From Sphingobium sp. (lineage in GTDB: Bacteria > Pseudomonadota > Alphaproteobacteria > Sphingomonadales > Sphingomonadaceae), in contig JAHFPV010000004.1 of assembly GCA_023266575.1 (NCBI GenBank), positions 62,001 through 126,000 of the forward strand: a DNA stretch of 64,000 bases. The letters are read 5' to 3'. Both the position numbers and the translations under genes were made by a program. Shown in pieces: positions 1 to 9,180 of this stretch. The notes under the pieces were generated by a model. That model ran no database searches. It had not been told where the DNA came from and saw nothing but the letters and a program-made list of their open reading frames with translations. How positions within the stretch are numbered: the stretch's first letter is position 1; every line of letters starts with the position of its first letter.

Positions 1-1
1 G

Positions 2-64
2 ACCGTCGGAGTGAACCTGTTGATCGACGCAATCGGCTTTTCGGGCAAGGGGAAAGGCCGATGA
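2..64 (+). CDS. ABC transporter permease, C-terminal end (partial)
   Basis: Only the last 20 codons lie in the window. The frame reads TVGVNLLIDAIGF and then a basic tail before TGA at 62-64. Hydrophobic ends of this type close the DppC/OppC permeases of peptide importers. Its stop overlaps the start of the fused ATPase gene (ATGA), which is the main support. Inference: inner-membrane permease of the same dipeptide/oligopeptide-type importer. Confidence 0.6.
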   Translation, partial: TVGVNLLIDAIGFSGKGKGR

Positions 65-1869
65 GTGAGGCTCCTCACGTCGAGGTAAAAGGCCTGACCG
101 TCACCGCGCGCAATGCGGCGGGGGAGATATTCCCGATCGTCAGCGGCATTGATTTTGCGTTGCAACGCGGCGAAGTGCTGGCGCTGATCGGCGAGAGCGG
201 ATCGGGCAAGACGACGATCGCGCTCACCCTGCTGGGCCATGCGCGGCCCGGCGCGACGATTGCAGGCGGATCGATCCGCGTGGGCGAGCGTGACCTGACC
301 AAGCTGGATCGCAGCGCGCTGGCGCAACTGCGCGGCAATCGCATCGCCTATATCGCGCAGAGCGCGGCGTCCGCCTTCAACCCGTCGCGCACTATCATGG
401 ATCAGGTGATCGAACCCGCGCTGATCCATGACCTGATGCCGCGTGCGCAGGCGGAGACCAAGGCGGTCGAGCTGTTCCGCGCGCTCGCTTTGCCCTTTCC
501 CGACACGATCGGCGCGCGCTATCCGCATCAATTGTCCGGCGGGCAGTTGCAGCGGCTGATGGCGGCGATGGCGCTGATCACTGACCCCGAACTGGTGATA
601 TTGGATGAGCCGACCACGGCGCTGGACGTAACCACGCAGATCGAGGTGCTGCGCGCATTCAAGGCGGTGGTGCTGGAACGCGGCGCGACGGCCATCTATG
701 TGTCGCATGATCTGGCGGTCGTCGCCCAGATGGCGGACCAGATTGTGGTGCTGAGCCAGGGACGCATCCGCGAGGCCGGGGCGGCAGCGCAGATCCTCCA
801 CGCGCCTGCCGACGACTATACCAAAACGCTGATGGCGGCGGCGCGGCCCGCGATCCGCCCAGCGCCCGAAAAAATCGCCCTGCCCGCTGCGCCGCTGCTG
901 GAAATTCGTGGGCTGACGGCGGGTTATGGCAAGATCGGCAAGGACGGCCGACCGCGCATTCCGGTGTTGCGCGACATCAACCTGACGATCGAGCGCGGCG
1001 CGACCTTAGGCGTGATCGGCGAAAGCGGGTCGGGCAAATCGACCATCGCGCGGGTCATCGCCGGGTTGCTGCCGCCCGCCAGCGGGCAAGTGCTGCTGGA
1101 TGGTGAGGCTCTGCCGCCGGGGTTGCAGGGGCGCAGCCGCGACCAGTTTCGCCGGGTGCAGCTGGTATTCCAGAATGCCGACACGGCGCTTAATCCCGCG
1201 CATAGCGTCGGGCGGATATTGGCGCGACCGCTGGCCTTTTACCATGGCCTGAAAGGCAATGCTGCGCGGATGCGGGTGCTGGAGTTGCTGGACCTTATTC
1301 GCCTGCCAGCGACGCTGATCGACCGACCGATCGGCGGCCTGTCGGGTGGACAGAAGCAGCGGATCAATCTGGCGCGCGCGCTCGCGGCCGATCCGCAGCT
1401 GATCCTGTGCGACGAGGTGACGTCGGCGCTCGATACGGTAGTCGGTGCGGCGATATTGGAGCTGATGGCGGAGTTGCGCCGGGAATTGGGTATCGCGACC
1501 ATGTTCATCAGCCATGACATTTCGACGGTGCGGGCGATTTGCGACGACATCCTCGTCCTTTATTCCGGCACGATGGTGGAGACGGGACCGCGCGCCGCTT
1601 TCGGGGTTGCGCCCTTCCATCCTTACACCGACCTGCTGATCGGGTCCGTGCCGGAAATGCGCGCGGGCTGGCTGGAGGAAAGCCATGCCGGGGCCGCGCC
1701 ACCGCCGATCGGGGAGACAGGCGATCATCCCGACCTGTGCCGTTTCCAGCCGCGTTGCGCCGCGCGGGTGGATGGGCTGTGCAACACCACCCCCCCGCCC
1801 CGCCGCCCGCTGGCTAAGGGCAGCCAGATATTGTGCCATCATGGAGATGAAAGCTTGTGTCCCTTATGA
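61..1869 (+). CDS. Fused double ATPase of a dipeptide/oligopeptide-type ABC importer
   Basis: Energises uptake of peptides or peptide-like solutes (opines, amino-acid conjugates) in the cytoplasm. Two complete ABC cassettes are fused in 602 residues, like DppD plus DppF. The first Walker A (GESGSGKTT) is near residues 44-52, with LSGGQLQR and LVILDEPTTALD following. The second GESGSGKST is near residue 320, followed by LSGGQKQR and LILCDEVTSALD. The C-terminus carries the oligopeptide-family tail (HPYTDLL, CRFQPRCAARVDGLC). It overlaps the permease upstream and the ferredoxin-like gene downstream by ATGA, so import and the oxidase genes look co-transcribed. The substrate is not visible from sequence. 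Confidence 0.93.
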   Translation: MSEAPHVEVKGLTVTARNAAGEIFPIVSGIDFALQRGEVLALIGESGSGKTTIALTLLGHARPGATIAGGSIRVGERDLTKLDRSALAQLRGNRIAYIAQSAASAFNPSRTIMDQVIEPALIHDLMPRAQAETKAVELFRALALPFPDTIGARYPHQLSGGQLQRLMAAMALITDPELVILDEPTTALDVTTQIEVLRAFKAVVLERGATAIYVSHDLAVVAQMADQIVVLSQGRIREAGAAAQILHAPADDYTKTLMAAARPAIRPAPEKIALPAAPLLEIRGLTAGYGKIGKDGRPRIPVLRDINLTIERGATLGVIGESGSGKSTIARVIAGLLPPASGQVLLDGEALPPGLQGRSRDQFRRVQLVFQNADTALNPAHSVGRILARPLAFYHGLKGNAARMRVLELLDLIRLPATLIDRPIGGLSGGQKQRINLARALAADPQLILCDEVTSALDTVVGAAILELMAELRRELGIATMFISHDISTVRAICDDILVLYSGTMVETGPRAAFGVAPFHPYTDLLIGSVPEMRAGWLEESHAGAAPPPIGETGDHPDLCRFQPRCAARVDGLCNTTPPPRRPLAKGSQILCHHGDESLCPL

Positions 1870-2171
1870 GCCGCTTCGTTCGTCTGGGCGAAACCGATCG
1901 CCCCGCCATCACCGTGCATGTCGATGGTGCGCCCGTCGAGGCGTTGGAGGGTGACACGTTGATGGTCGCGCTGCTGAGCCAGGGCGGCGTGCTGCGCCAG
2001 TCGGAGTTCGGACCGGAGAAGCGGGCGGGTTTCTGTCTGATGGGCGCGTGCCAGGATTGCTGGGTATGGACCGAAAGTGGCGACCGCCTGCGCGCCTGTT
2101 CGACACTGGCGGCATCGGGCCAGCGCATATTGACGAGCCAGCCGGGGGCATCATGGTCGAACCACGCATAA
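1866..2171 (+). CDS. (2Fe-2S)-binding small subunit of a three-part amino-acid/opine dehydrogenase (HcnA-like)
   Basis: A 101-residue plant-type ferredoxin-fold subunit. Its cysteines follow the family pattern: CLMGACQDC, then RAC about ten residues later. Such subunits pair with an FAD/NAD-type subunit and a D-amino-acid-oxidase-like subunit in HcnABC (cyanide synthase), opine oxidases and D-hydroxyproline dehydrogenase, passing electrons to the membrane chain. I chose the ATG at 1866, which makes an ATGA overlap with the ATPase stop; a GTG at 1857 is in frame but less likely. The next gene starts inside its last codons. Confidence 0.85.
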   Translation: MSRFVRLGETDRPAITVHVDGAPVEALEGDTLMVALLSQGGVLRQSEFGPEKRAGFCLMGACQDCWVWTESGDRLRACSTLAASGQRILTSQPGASWSNHA

Positions 2172-3538
2172 TCCCCAGGGTAGTTATCGTCGGGGCCGGA
2201 CCAGCGGGGACACGCGCGGCGGAGGCCTGTGTGCAGGCGGGGGTGCGCCCGATCGTGCTGGACGAGGGGCGGCGCGATGGGGGGCAGATTTATCGCCGCC
2301 AGCCCGACAATTTCACCCGGCCCTATGCCAAGCTTTACGGCAGCGAAGCCGGGCGGGCGCAGGCACTGCACGAGACGTTCGACGGGCTGAAGGGCGCGGT
2401 CGATTATCGGCCTGAAACATTGGTGTGGAACATCGCGGGCGGGCATATCTGGACAGCGAGCCAGACATATGCGGACACGCTGCCGTTCGATGCGCTGTTG
2501 CTCTGCACCGGGGCGACCGACCGGTTGATGCCGGTCAAGGGTTGGCAGTTCGCGGGCAGCTACAGCCTGGGCGGGGCGCAGGTGGCGCTCAAGAGCCAAG
2601 CGGTGTCGATCGGACACAAGGTCGTGTTCATGGGATCGGGACCGCTGCTGTATCTTGTCGCCAGCCAATATGTCGAGGCGGGGGCCAATGTCGTCGCAGT
2701 GCTGGATACCGCGCACTATAGCGCGCGGATCAAGGCGTTGCCCGATCTGCTGGCGGTGCCGTCCGTATTGTGGAACGGCGTGGCGCTGACGATGAAATTG
2801 AAGCGCGCGGGGGTGGCAGTGCATAATGGCATCAAGCCATTGGAAATAAAAGGTAATGCTGACAGCGGCGTGAGCGGCGTCCGCTTTCGCACGGGGGCGG
2901 GTGCCGAGCAGGAAATTATCTGCGACGCGGTGGCGATGGGGCATCATTTGCGGCCCGAAACCCAGCTGGCAGATCTGGCGCGCTGTGCTTTCGCCTTCGA
3001 TCCCGGCACCCGGCAATGGCTGCCGAAGCGGGACGGCGATGGGCGGTCGAGCGTGGCGGGCGTCTATCTGGCGGGCGATGGCGCGAAGATATTGGGCGCG
3101 CGGTCCGCGGAAGCCAGCGGGCGGCTGGCGGCGCTGGCAGCACTGGGCGATCTGGGGCTGCCCGTCGACAAGGGCGAGATGGCGTCGCTGCGCGGCGATG
3201 TCGGCACCTATGCGAAATTTGCGCGGGGACTGGCGAAGGCTTTTCCGTGGCCTTCAGAACAAGCATCGCAATTGCCGGACGACGCCATATTGTGCCGGTG
3301 CGAGGGAGTGACGGCGGGCGACCTGCGCGGTGTGATGCGTGAGACGGGCGCGAAGGAAGCGAACCGGGCCAAGGCGTTCAGCCGGGTCGGCATGGGACGC
3401 TGCCAGGGGCGTTATTGCGGGCTGGCAGCGGCGGAGCTGATCGCGGCGGAAGCCGGCGTGCCGGTCGAGCAGGTCGGGCGGTTGCGCGGCCAGGCACCGG
3501 TCAAGCCGCTGACCATCGCTATCGGGGAAGAACAATGA
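2153..3538 (+). CDS. FAD/NAD(P)-dependent oxidoreductase subunit (HcnB/OoxA-like)
   Basis: A 461-residue pyridine-nucleotide-disulfide-type flavoprotein. It begins RVVIVGAGPAGTRAAEA (FAD Rossmann fold), has a second nucleotide fold around VFMGSGPLLYL, and ends in a BFD-like [2Fe-2S] module with CRC and then CQGRYC about 33 residues later. This is the large-subunit layout of HcnB, OoxA and the alpha subunit of D-hydroxyproline dehydrogenase. The ATG at 2153 overlaps the upstream subunit by 19 bp; a longer frame from 2048 lacks family-like sequence. It probably relays electrons from the catalytic flavoprotein encoded next. Confidence 0.88.
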   Translation: MVEPRIIPRVVIVGAGPAGTRAAEACVQAGVRPIVLDEGRRDGGQIYRRQPDNFTRPYAKLYGSEAGRAQALHETFDGLKGAVDYRPETLVWNIAGGHIWTASQTYADTLPFDALLLCTGATDRLMPVKGWQFAGSYSLGGAQVALKSQAVSIGHKVVFMGSGPLLYLVASQYVEAGANVVAVLDTAHYSARIKALPDLLAVPSVLWNGVALTMKLKRAGVAVHNGIKPLEIKGNADSGVSGVRFRTGAGAEQEIICDAVAMGHHLRPETQLADLARCAFAFDPGTRQWLPKRDGDGRSSVAGVYLAGDGAKILGARSAEASGRLAALAALGDLGLPVDKGEMASLRGDVGTYAKFARGLAKAFPWPSEQASQLPDDAILCRCEGVTAGDLRGVMRETGAKEANRAKAFSRVGMGRCQGRYCGLAAAELIAAEAGVPVEQVGRLRGQAPVKPLTIAIGEEQ

Positions 3539-4671
3539 GCGCTGCCAGCGACGTCATCATCGTGGGCGGCGGGCTGATGGGATCATCGGCGGCCCTGTTC
3601 CTGCGCGGCCATGGCCTGTCGGTCACCCTGCTGGAAACCGACCTGATCGGGCGGCAGGCGAGCGGCACCAATTTCGGCAATGTCCGGCGGCAAGGGCGAC
3701 CCATCCACCAGTTGCCTTTGGCCAATCGCGCCATCGCCATCTGGCGTCAATCGCGCGAACTGCTGGGGGCGGATGTCGAATATCTCCAGTCCGGGCATAT
3801 CCGGGTCTGTTACCGCGAGCGGCCCGAACTGGTGGGGTCGATGGAGGACTATGCCGCCAAGGCGCGCGAGGAAGGGTTGGAGCTGGAATTGCTGAGCGGC
3901 AATGCGCTGCGCGACAAATTCCCCTTTTTCGGGCCGGACGTGCTGGCCGGTTCCTATTCGGCGACAGACGGTCATGCCAATCCACGGCTGGCCGCGCCTG
4001 CCTTTGCGCGGGCAGCGGCGCGGCTGGGCGCGGTGATCCATGAAAATACGAAGATTGTGGACGCGCAGAAGGTCGGCGAAGATTTCATCGTTACTGCGGT
4101 CGATGGGCGGACATTCCGCGCACCCATCCTGCTGGTGACGGCAGGGGCGTGGGGCAATGCGCTGTCGTCGCAATTTGGCGAGCCGGTGCCGATCACGCCC
4201 AAAGGCCCGAATATGAGCGTGACCGAGCCGGTCCCCTACGGCATCCTGCCCGCCATAGGGGTGATGACCCCGATCGAGGAGGAGACGGTCTATTTCCGGC
4301 AGGTCGCGCGCGGCAATATCGTGCTGGGCGGCAGCACGCGGGGACCATCCTTCCCCGACCAGTATCGTGCCTATGTCGAACCGCAGAATACGCTGAGCCA
4401 GTTGAAGCATATAAGGCGGCTGGCCCCGTCGTTGGGGAAGCTCAACATCATCCGCGTCTGGTCCGGGATCGAAGGCTATATGCCCGACAGCCAGCCAGTG
4501 ATGGGGCCGAGCGCGACGACCAGCGGGCTTTATTATGCGTTCGGCTTTTCCGGGTCGGGATTTCAGATCGGGCCGGGCGTGGGCGAAACGATGGCGGAGG
4601 TCATCGCCAAGGGCGCGACCGACATTCCGATCGCGCCCTATCGCATCGAACGCTTCGCCACGCCGACCTGA
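3535..4671 (+). CDS. FAD-dependent amino-acid oxidase/dehydrogenase subunit (HcnC/OoxB-like)
   Basis: Catalytic D-amino-acid-oxidase-type flavoprotein of 378 residues. The N-terminus DVIIVGGGLMGSSAALFL is the ADP-binding fold. The C-terminal GLYYAFGFSGSGFQIGPGVGE is the typical DAO/glycine-oxidase ending. It likely oxidises the C-N bond of an imported opine, imino acid or N-substituted amino acid, handing electrons to the two iron-sulfur subunits upstream. The ATG at 3535 overlaps the previous stop (ATGA). Alternatives within the family are glycine, sarcosine or D-hydroxyproline as substrate; none can be selected from sequence. Confidence 0.87.
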   Translation: MSAASDVIIVGGGLMGSSAALFLRGHGLSVTLLETDLIGRQASGTNFGNVRRQGRPIHQLPLANRAIAIWRQSRELLGADVEYLQSGHIRVCYRERPELVGSMEDYAAKAREEGLELELLSGNALRDKFPFFGPDVLAGSYSATDGHANPRLAAPAFARAAARLGAVIHENTKIVDAQKVGEDFIVTAVDGRTFRAPILLVTAGAWGNALSSQFGEPVPITPKGPNMSVTEPVPYGILPAIGVMTPIEEETVYFRQVARGNIVLGGSTRGPSFPDQYRAYVEPQNTLSQLKHIRRLAPSLGKLNIIRVWSGIEGYMPDSQPVMGPSATTSGLYYAFGFSGSGFQIGPGVGETMAEVIAKGATDIPIAPYRIERFATPT

Positions 4672-4758
4672 CAACGATTGCCGATTGCGCGCCATCCTCT
4701 ATAAGCGGGAGTCCAGACGGGCCGGAACCACGCCGCCCCGCCTGTGCCGGGGGGCAAG

Positions 4759-7700
4759 ATGGAGCAACAAGGCAGCCGGGCTGCGGCCGGGGGTGACAGC
4801 ACTCTACGCGGGGGACGTTTCGCGCCGCGCGCGGTGATGCTGAATGCCGGACTGGCGCTGGTCTATTGTGTGGTCGGATGGCTGGGCCTGAAAATGGCGA
4901 TCCCGCCCGGCTATGCAACTTTGATCTGGCCAGCATCGGGCGTTGCGGTGTCCGCGATCCTGATTTTCGGGCGGGCGCTTTGGCCGGGCGTTGCGGTCGG
5001 TGCGTTCGTCGTCAATGCCGCGATCGGCATGATGAGACTGGAGACAGCGGGCCTGCCGCTGATCCTGTCCAACGCGCTGTGCATCGCAATCGGATCAACA
5101 TTGCAGGCGCTGATCGCGGGCAGCATCGTGCGCGTCCGGTTCGGGACGCCCATCCGGCTGACATCGGCCTACGATATTGCGTTGCTGGCAGCGCTCATCT
5201 GTCCCCTCGCCTGTGTAGTCGCGCCAACCGTCGGCGTCGCCACGCTCTACCTGAACCACACCATCCCTGCCGCCGCCATCAGTGAAAGCTGGGCGACATG
5301 GTGGGCGGGCGACCTGCTGGGGGTGCTGATCGTCACCCCCGTCATCATGCTCAGCCCCTGGAAGGGATGGCGGATATTGTGGCGCGACGAGCCGATCGCC
5401 CATTACACCGCGACGATGAGCGCGGTCATGATGGTCATGATGGTCATGATCGGCGGCACGTTGACCGCGTGGAAGGTCACATCCGAATTTGTCCATGACC
5501 GTAACCAGGCCAGCTTCGCTGTGCTGGCGCGTGAGAATGAGCGGGCATTGCGATACCGGCTGGAAGCCTATGCTCGCAGTCTGGACGGCGCAGCTGCGCT
5601 GTTCGCTGCGTCGGACGACATTACCCCGGAGGATTGGCGTGCCTATGTCGCGGCGCTGGACATGGGCGCATTCCTGCCCGGCCTGAACGGCATTGGCTAT
5701 ATCCGCCCCGTGACGCCCGCGACGCTGCAAGCGTTTCAGCAGGGACAGGCGTGGCGCTTCCCCGGCTATCGCATCCATCCCGACAGCAGGGCTGTGCTGC
5801 GCGGCGTGATCGCCCAGATCGAACCGATCGCGGCCAACCGCGCAGCCATGGGGCTGGACATATTGGCCGAGGCCCGGCGGCGATCCGCCGCTCTGCATGC
5901 GCGGGACACCGGCAAGGCAACGATCACCCGGCGCATCATATTGGTCCAGGATGCGCAGCAGCGCCCCGGCTTCCTGCTGTTGCGACCGCTTTATCGGCCT
6001 GGTCTGCCCCATGCGACCGTTGACCAGCGGCGTAAGGGACTGATCGCATGGGTCTATGCGCCGTTCATCGCCAGCCGCCTGATGGAAGGGTTGACGCAAA
6101 GTCAGGGCCGGTCGCTCGACATCCATATTTTCGATGGTCCGGTGACGGACGATGACGACACTATCTATGCCAGCGCCGCCAAAGACGATCATGAGCCGCG
6201 ATATAGCGTAACCCGCACGCTGTTGCTGATGGAACAAAGATGGACGGTGCGCTGGACCAGCACGCCCCAGTTTGAAGGGAGCGTATCGACCAGCGAAGGC
6301 TGGCTGGTGCTGGTCTGCGGACTGGCGATTAGCTGGATATTCGGCATATTGGCGCTGTCCTACATCCGGCGTGAGACATATGCGCTGCGGCAGGTGGCGA
6401 TCAAGACCAGCGAGTTGATGGAACGCGAGGCGGGCCTCCAGCGCGCGGTCGGCGCGCTGGAGGAAAGCGAGCGGCATTTTTCCGCGCTCGCCAGCCTGTC
6501 GCCCGCCGGGATTTTCCGCACCGACGATCTGGGTTTCTGCAATTTCGCCAATGACGCCTGGCTGAAAACCACCGGCCTCTCGCGCAACGCAGTGATGGGC
6601 GTGGGGTGGATGGCGGCGATCCATCCCCATGACCGGGAGAAGATCCGCACGCAATGGCGGTCCGCTATGTCGCAGGGGCTGACATGGCGGGTGGAATTGC
6701 GCTTTTGCCACAGCGATGGCGGCATTTGCTGGGTTGACCTGATCTGCGGCCCGGAGGTCGATGCGCAGGGCCAGCTGATTGGCCTGATCGGGGTTGGCAC
6801 CGACATCAGCCGGCGTAAGGAGTTGGAACAGGAAAATGAAACCGCGCTGGTGCGCGCCGAACAGGCCGCCAATGCCAAGGCCGTTTTCCTGGCGAATATG
6901 AGCCATGAAATCCGCACGCCGATGAACGGTGTGATCGGCTTTACCGAATTGCTGTTGCAGGACGAGCCGCGCCACGCACAGCGCGCCAAGCTGGAACTGA
7001 TCCTGGAATCCAGCCAGTCGATGATGGAGTTGTTGAACGACATATTGGATTTTTCACGGATCGAAGCGGGCCAGATGGTGCTGGAACCCGAACCGGTAAA
7101 CCTGCAGAAAAAATTGCAGGCGAGCGTTGCCGCGCTTCGTGCGCTGGCCGAGCGCAAGGGGCTGCCGGTATCCATCATAGTCGATCCAGCATTACCCCAG
7201 ATGATATTGTGCGACCGGCTGCGGCTGCGCCAGATCATCGTCAACCTGCTGGCCAATGCGATCAAGTTCACCCATGATGGGCATATCACCATCCGGGCGA
7301 TCAAGCTGCCCGGCGCTATGCTGCGCGTAGAGGTGGAGGATACCGGCATCGGCATTGCCCGTGACCGGCAGACCGCGATCTTTCAGGAGTTTGTGCAGGC
7401 GCATGGGGCGGCGGCGCAGCGCCATGGCGGATCGGGGCTTGGCCTGGCGATATGCGATCAGCTGGCGCGGCTCATGGGCGGGCACATATTGCTGCGCAGC
7501 GATCTGGGTGAAGGCACGATTGTCGCGCTTGAAATACCCTTGGTGCTAGCGCAGGGTGAAGCGGCAACACCGGTTCCCTCTGCCCTGCCCCCACCGGTCA
7601 GAGCCGCCATGGCGCGCCGCATCCTGCTGGTCGAGGATCATGACATCAACCAGTTGCTGGTGTCCGAGATGCTGGAGCGGCTGGGCCATGACGTCGCGAT

Positions 7701-8331
7701 CGCAGCCAATGGTGTCGAGGCGATCGCCATGGTGAGCGATGCCCATGCGCGGGGATTGCCCTATGCGCTGGTACTGATGGACCTGCGTATGCCGCGCATG
7801 GACGGGCTGAGCGCAGCGCGCAAGTTGCGAAGGCGGGGCTACAGCGCCGATCAGCTGCCGATCATCGCGATCAGCGCGAACGCCTATGCAGACGACATCG
7901 CCGCCTGTCTGGATGCCGGGATGCAGGGCCATGTCGCCAAACCAGTCAGGATGGCGGATTTGCAGGCGGTGCTGGAGCCATGGTTGCGCGCAAATAACGA
8001 CCATCGGGTGGTGGATGGACCGACACCATCACTAGCCCCGTCACCACGGCTGGCCCACATGTATCGCGAACGGCTAGACAATATCGCCAAGCAATTTGCC
8101 AGCGCCGCCGCGCCCGATGGCCTGACCAGCGAGGCCAAGGCGCAGCTGCGCACCGCGATGCACCAGCTGGCCGGGACCGCTGGCCTGTTCGAGAATGTGA
8201 CGACCGCCAGCGCTATGCGAGAGCTTTACGAGGCACTGGATAGCTGGTCCGACGCGCAATGGCCGCAACAGATTCGCGAGGCCGCCGATCGATTCGCCAC
8301 GATCACAGCGCAGGCGAACCGGGTGATGTAA
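4759..8331 (+). CDS. MASE1-CHASE-PAS hybrid sensor histidine kinase with receiver and Hpt domains
   Basis: Membrane hybrid kinase of about 1190 residues. The first 250 residues are a multi-helix MASE1 sensor (IWPASGVAVS). Next comes a CHASE-type periplasmic part (near residues 270-510) closed by another membrane helix. A PAS domain (near 570-690) precedes HisKA, with NMSHEIRTPMNG and phospho-His716. The ATPase domain holds GSGLGLAICDQLA. A receiver has VLMDLRMP with Asp1008, and a C-terminal Hpt has HQLAGTAG with His1135. ATG 4759 follows a GGGGGC stretch; a GTG at 4744 is possible. The terminal Hpt suggests phosphotransfer to a separate regulator, plausibly the one encoded next. Confidence 0.92.
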   Translation: MEQQGSRAAAGGDSTLRGGRFAPRAVMLNAGLALVYCVVGWLGLKMAIPPGYATLIWPASGVAVSAILIFGRALWPGVAVGAFVVNAAIGMMRLETAGLPLILSNALCIAIGSTLQALIAGSIVRVRFGTPIRLTSAYDIALLAALICPLACVVAPTVGVATLYLNHTIPAAAISESWATWWAGDLLGVLIVTPVIMLSPWKGWRILWRDEPIAHYTATMSAVMMVMMVMIGGTLTAWKVTSEFVHDRNQASFAVLARENERALRYRLEAYARSLDGAAALFAASDDITPEDWRAYVAALDMGAFLPGLNGIGYIRPVTPATLQAFQQGQAWRFPGYRIHPDSRAVLRGVIAQIEPIAANRAAMGLDILAEARRRSAALHARDTGKATITRRIILVQDAQQRPGFLLLRPLYRPGLPHATVDQRRKGLIAWVYAPFIASRLMEGLTQSQGRSLDIHIFDGPVTDDDDTIYASAAKDDHEPRYSVTRTLLLMEQRWTVRWTSTPQFEGSVSTSEGWLVLVCGLAISWIFGILALSYIRRETYALRQVAIKTSELMEREAGLQRAVGALEESERHFSALASLSPAGIFRTDDLGFCNFANDAWLKTTGLSRNAVMGVGWMAAIHPHDREKIRTQWRSAMSQGLTWRVELRFCHSDGGICWVDLICGPEVDAQGQLIGLIGVGTDISRRKELEQENETALVRAEQAANAKAVFLANMSHEIRTPMNGVIGFTELLLQDEPRHAQRAKLELILESSQSMMELLNDILDFSRIEAGQMVLEPEPVNLQKKLQASVAALRALAERKGLPVSIIVDPALPQMILCDRLRLRQIIVNLLANAIKFTHDGHITIRAIKLPGAMLRVEVEDTGIGIARDRQTAIFQEFVQAHGAAAQRHGGSGLGLAICDQLARLMGGHILLRSDLGEGTIVALEIPLVLAQGEAATPVPSALPPPVRAAMARRILLVEDHDINQLLVSEMLERLGHDVAIAANGVEAIAMVSDAHARGLPYALVLMDLRMPRMDGLSAARKLRRRGYSADQLPIIAISANAYADDIAACLDAGMQGHVAKPVRMADLQAVLEPWLRANNDHRVVDGPTPSLAPSPRLAHMYRERLDNIAKQFASAAAPDGLTSEAKAQLRTAMHQLAGTAGLFENVTTASAMRELYEALDSWSDAQWPQQIREAADRFATITAQANRVM

Positions 8332-8447
8332 CGCTAACATAGGTTGTAGGCCAGATTTAGTCCCCGCCTGAAACAATGTTCTGCCGGATTTGCCCCTTAG
8401 AGCGCTTGATGGCGGGATGCGGTTGGGTTAGCGCACGTATATAACAA
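8332..8447 (+). promoter_or_regulatory. Intergenic leader upstream of the response regulator gene
   Basis: A 116-bp gap follows the kinase stop and ends in an AT-rich stretch (ACGTATATAACAAATG) at the regulator start. It is long for this operon-dense region and could hold a separate promoter. No confident -35/-10 pair was assigned. Confidence 0.3.
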
Positions 8448-9122
8448 ATGTTTAACAGGGCTGGGGTCGGCGTGATACATAAGGTTTATGTCGTCGATGA
8501 CGACGAACTAACGTGCGTCGCATTGCGCGACATGCTCGAAATCGTGCCGGGGGTCGATGTCGAGATATTTGCATCAGGCAATGATTTCCTGGACGCCATG
8601 CCGGTCGCTGGCGGGCTGTTGCTGATGGATGTCTATATGCCCGGCCTTGACGGTTTTGAGACGATCGCAAAACTGGAAACGAAGCGCAGCCATTTTCCCA
8701 CCATCATGATGTCGGGCCGGGGCGAAATCCGCCAGGCGGTGCAGGCGATGAAAATGGGCGCGATCGACTATCTGGAAAAGCCGTGCCAGCCCCACACCCT
8801 TTATGCGGCGGTCAAGGCCGGGCTGGACCAGCTGAAAACGGTGCTGGATGACCAGAGCGCCAGCGCCGACGCGCAGCAGCGCATCGCCAGCCTGACCGAT
8901 CGGGAAAGCGAGCTGCTGCGGCTGCTGGTCAGCGGCATGACCAACAAGGACGCGGCCGAGCAGATGGCGATCAGCGTGCGGACCGCAGAAGCCCATCGCG
9001 CAAAGATGATGCTGAAGCTGGGCGCGGACAATTTTACCGACGTCATGCGGCTGGCCTATGCGTCTGGCTTTGCGACGCTGAACCCGGACAATGGCGCGTC
9101 ACCGGCGCTGCAACAGGCTTAA
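8448..9122 (+). CDS. FixJ/NarL-family response regulator (receiver plus LuxR-type HTH)
   Basis: Cytoplasmic transcription regulator of 224 residues. The receiver begins KVYVVDDDE, has the phospho-acceptor in LLMDVYMP (Asp61) and the conserved Lys in YLEKPCQP. The C-terminal LuxR-type HTH starts LTDRESELLRLLVSGMTNKDAAE and ends ISVRTAEAHRAKMM, as in FixJ. It lies between the hybrid kinase and the pilus operon, so it is a good candidate output of the first and regulator of the second. The start could be ATG 8448 or GTG 8472, the latter preceded by a GGGG stretch. A perfect palindrome lies just after its stop. Confidence 0.9.
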   Translation: MFNRAGVGVIHKVYVVDDDELTCVALRDMLEIVPGVDVEIFASGNDFLDAMPVAGGLLLMDVYMPGLDGFETIAKLETKRSHFPTIMMSGRGEIRQAVQAMKMGAIDYLEKPCQPHTLYAAVKAGLDQLKTVLDDQSASADAQQRIASLTDRESELLRLLVSGMTNKDAAEQMAISVRTAEAHRAKMMLKLGADNFTDVMRLAYASGFATLNPDNGASPALQQA

Positions 9123-9129
9123 CGTTGCG

Positions 9130-9147
9130 GTAAGCATTTATGCTTAC
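9130..9147. promoter_or_regulatory. Perfect palindrome, candidate operator or short terminator before the pilus operon
   Basis: GTAAGCAT-TT-ATGCTTAC is an exact 8-bp inverted repeat with a 2-bp centre, 8 bp after the regulator stop and 33 bp before the first pilin-like start. No T-run follows, which favours a protein-binding site over an intrinsic terminator. Dimeric LuxR-type regulators bind dyads of this size. Binding is inferred only. Confidence 0.5.
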
Positions 9148-9180
9148 GTATTTATACCAATTCGCAGGCACAACGGCGAT

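Noticed and set aside
5095-6975. Long open frame antisense to the hybrid histidine kinase
   Set aside because: It lacks recognisable domains, mirrors the codon periodicity of the kinase gene and is one of many such shadows in this GC-rich sequence.
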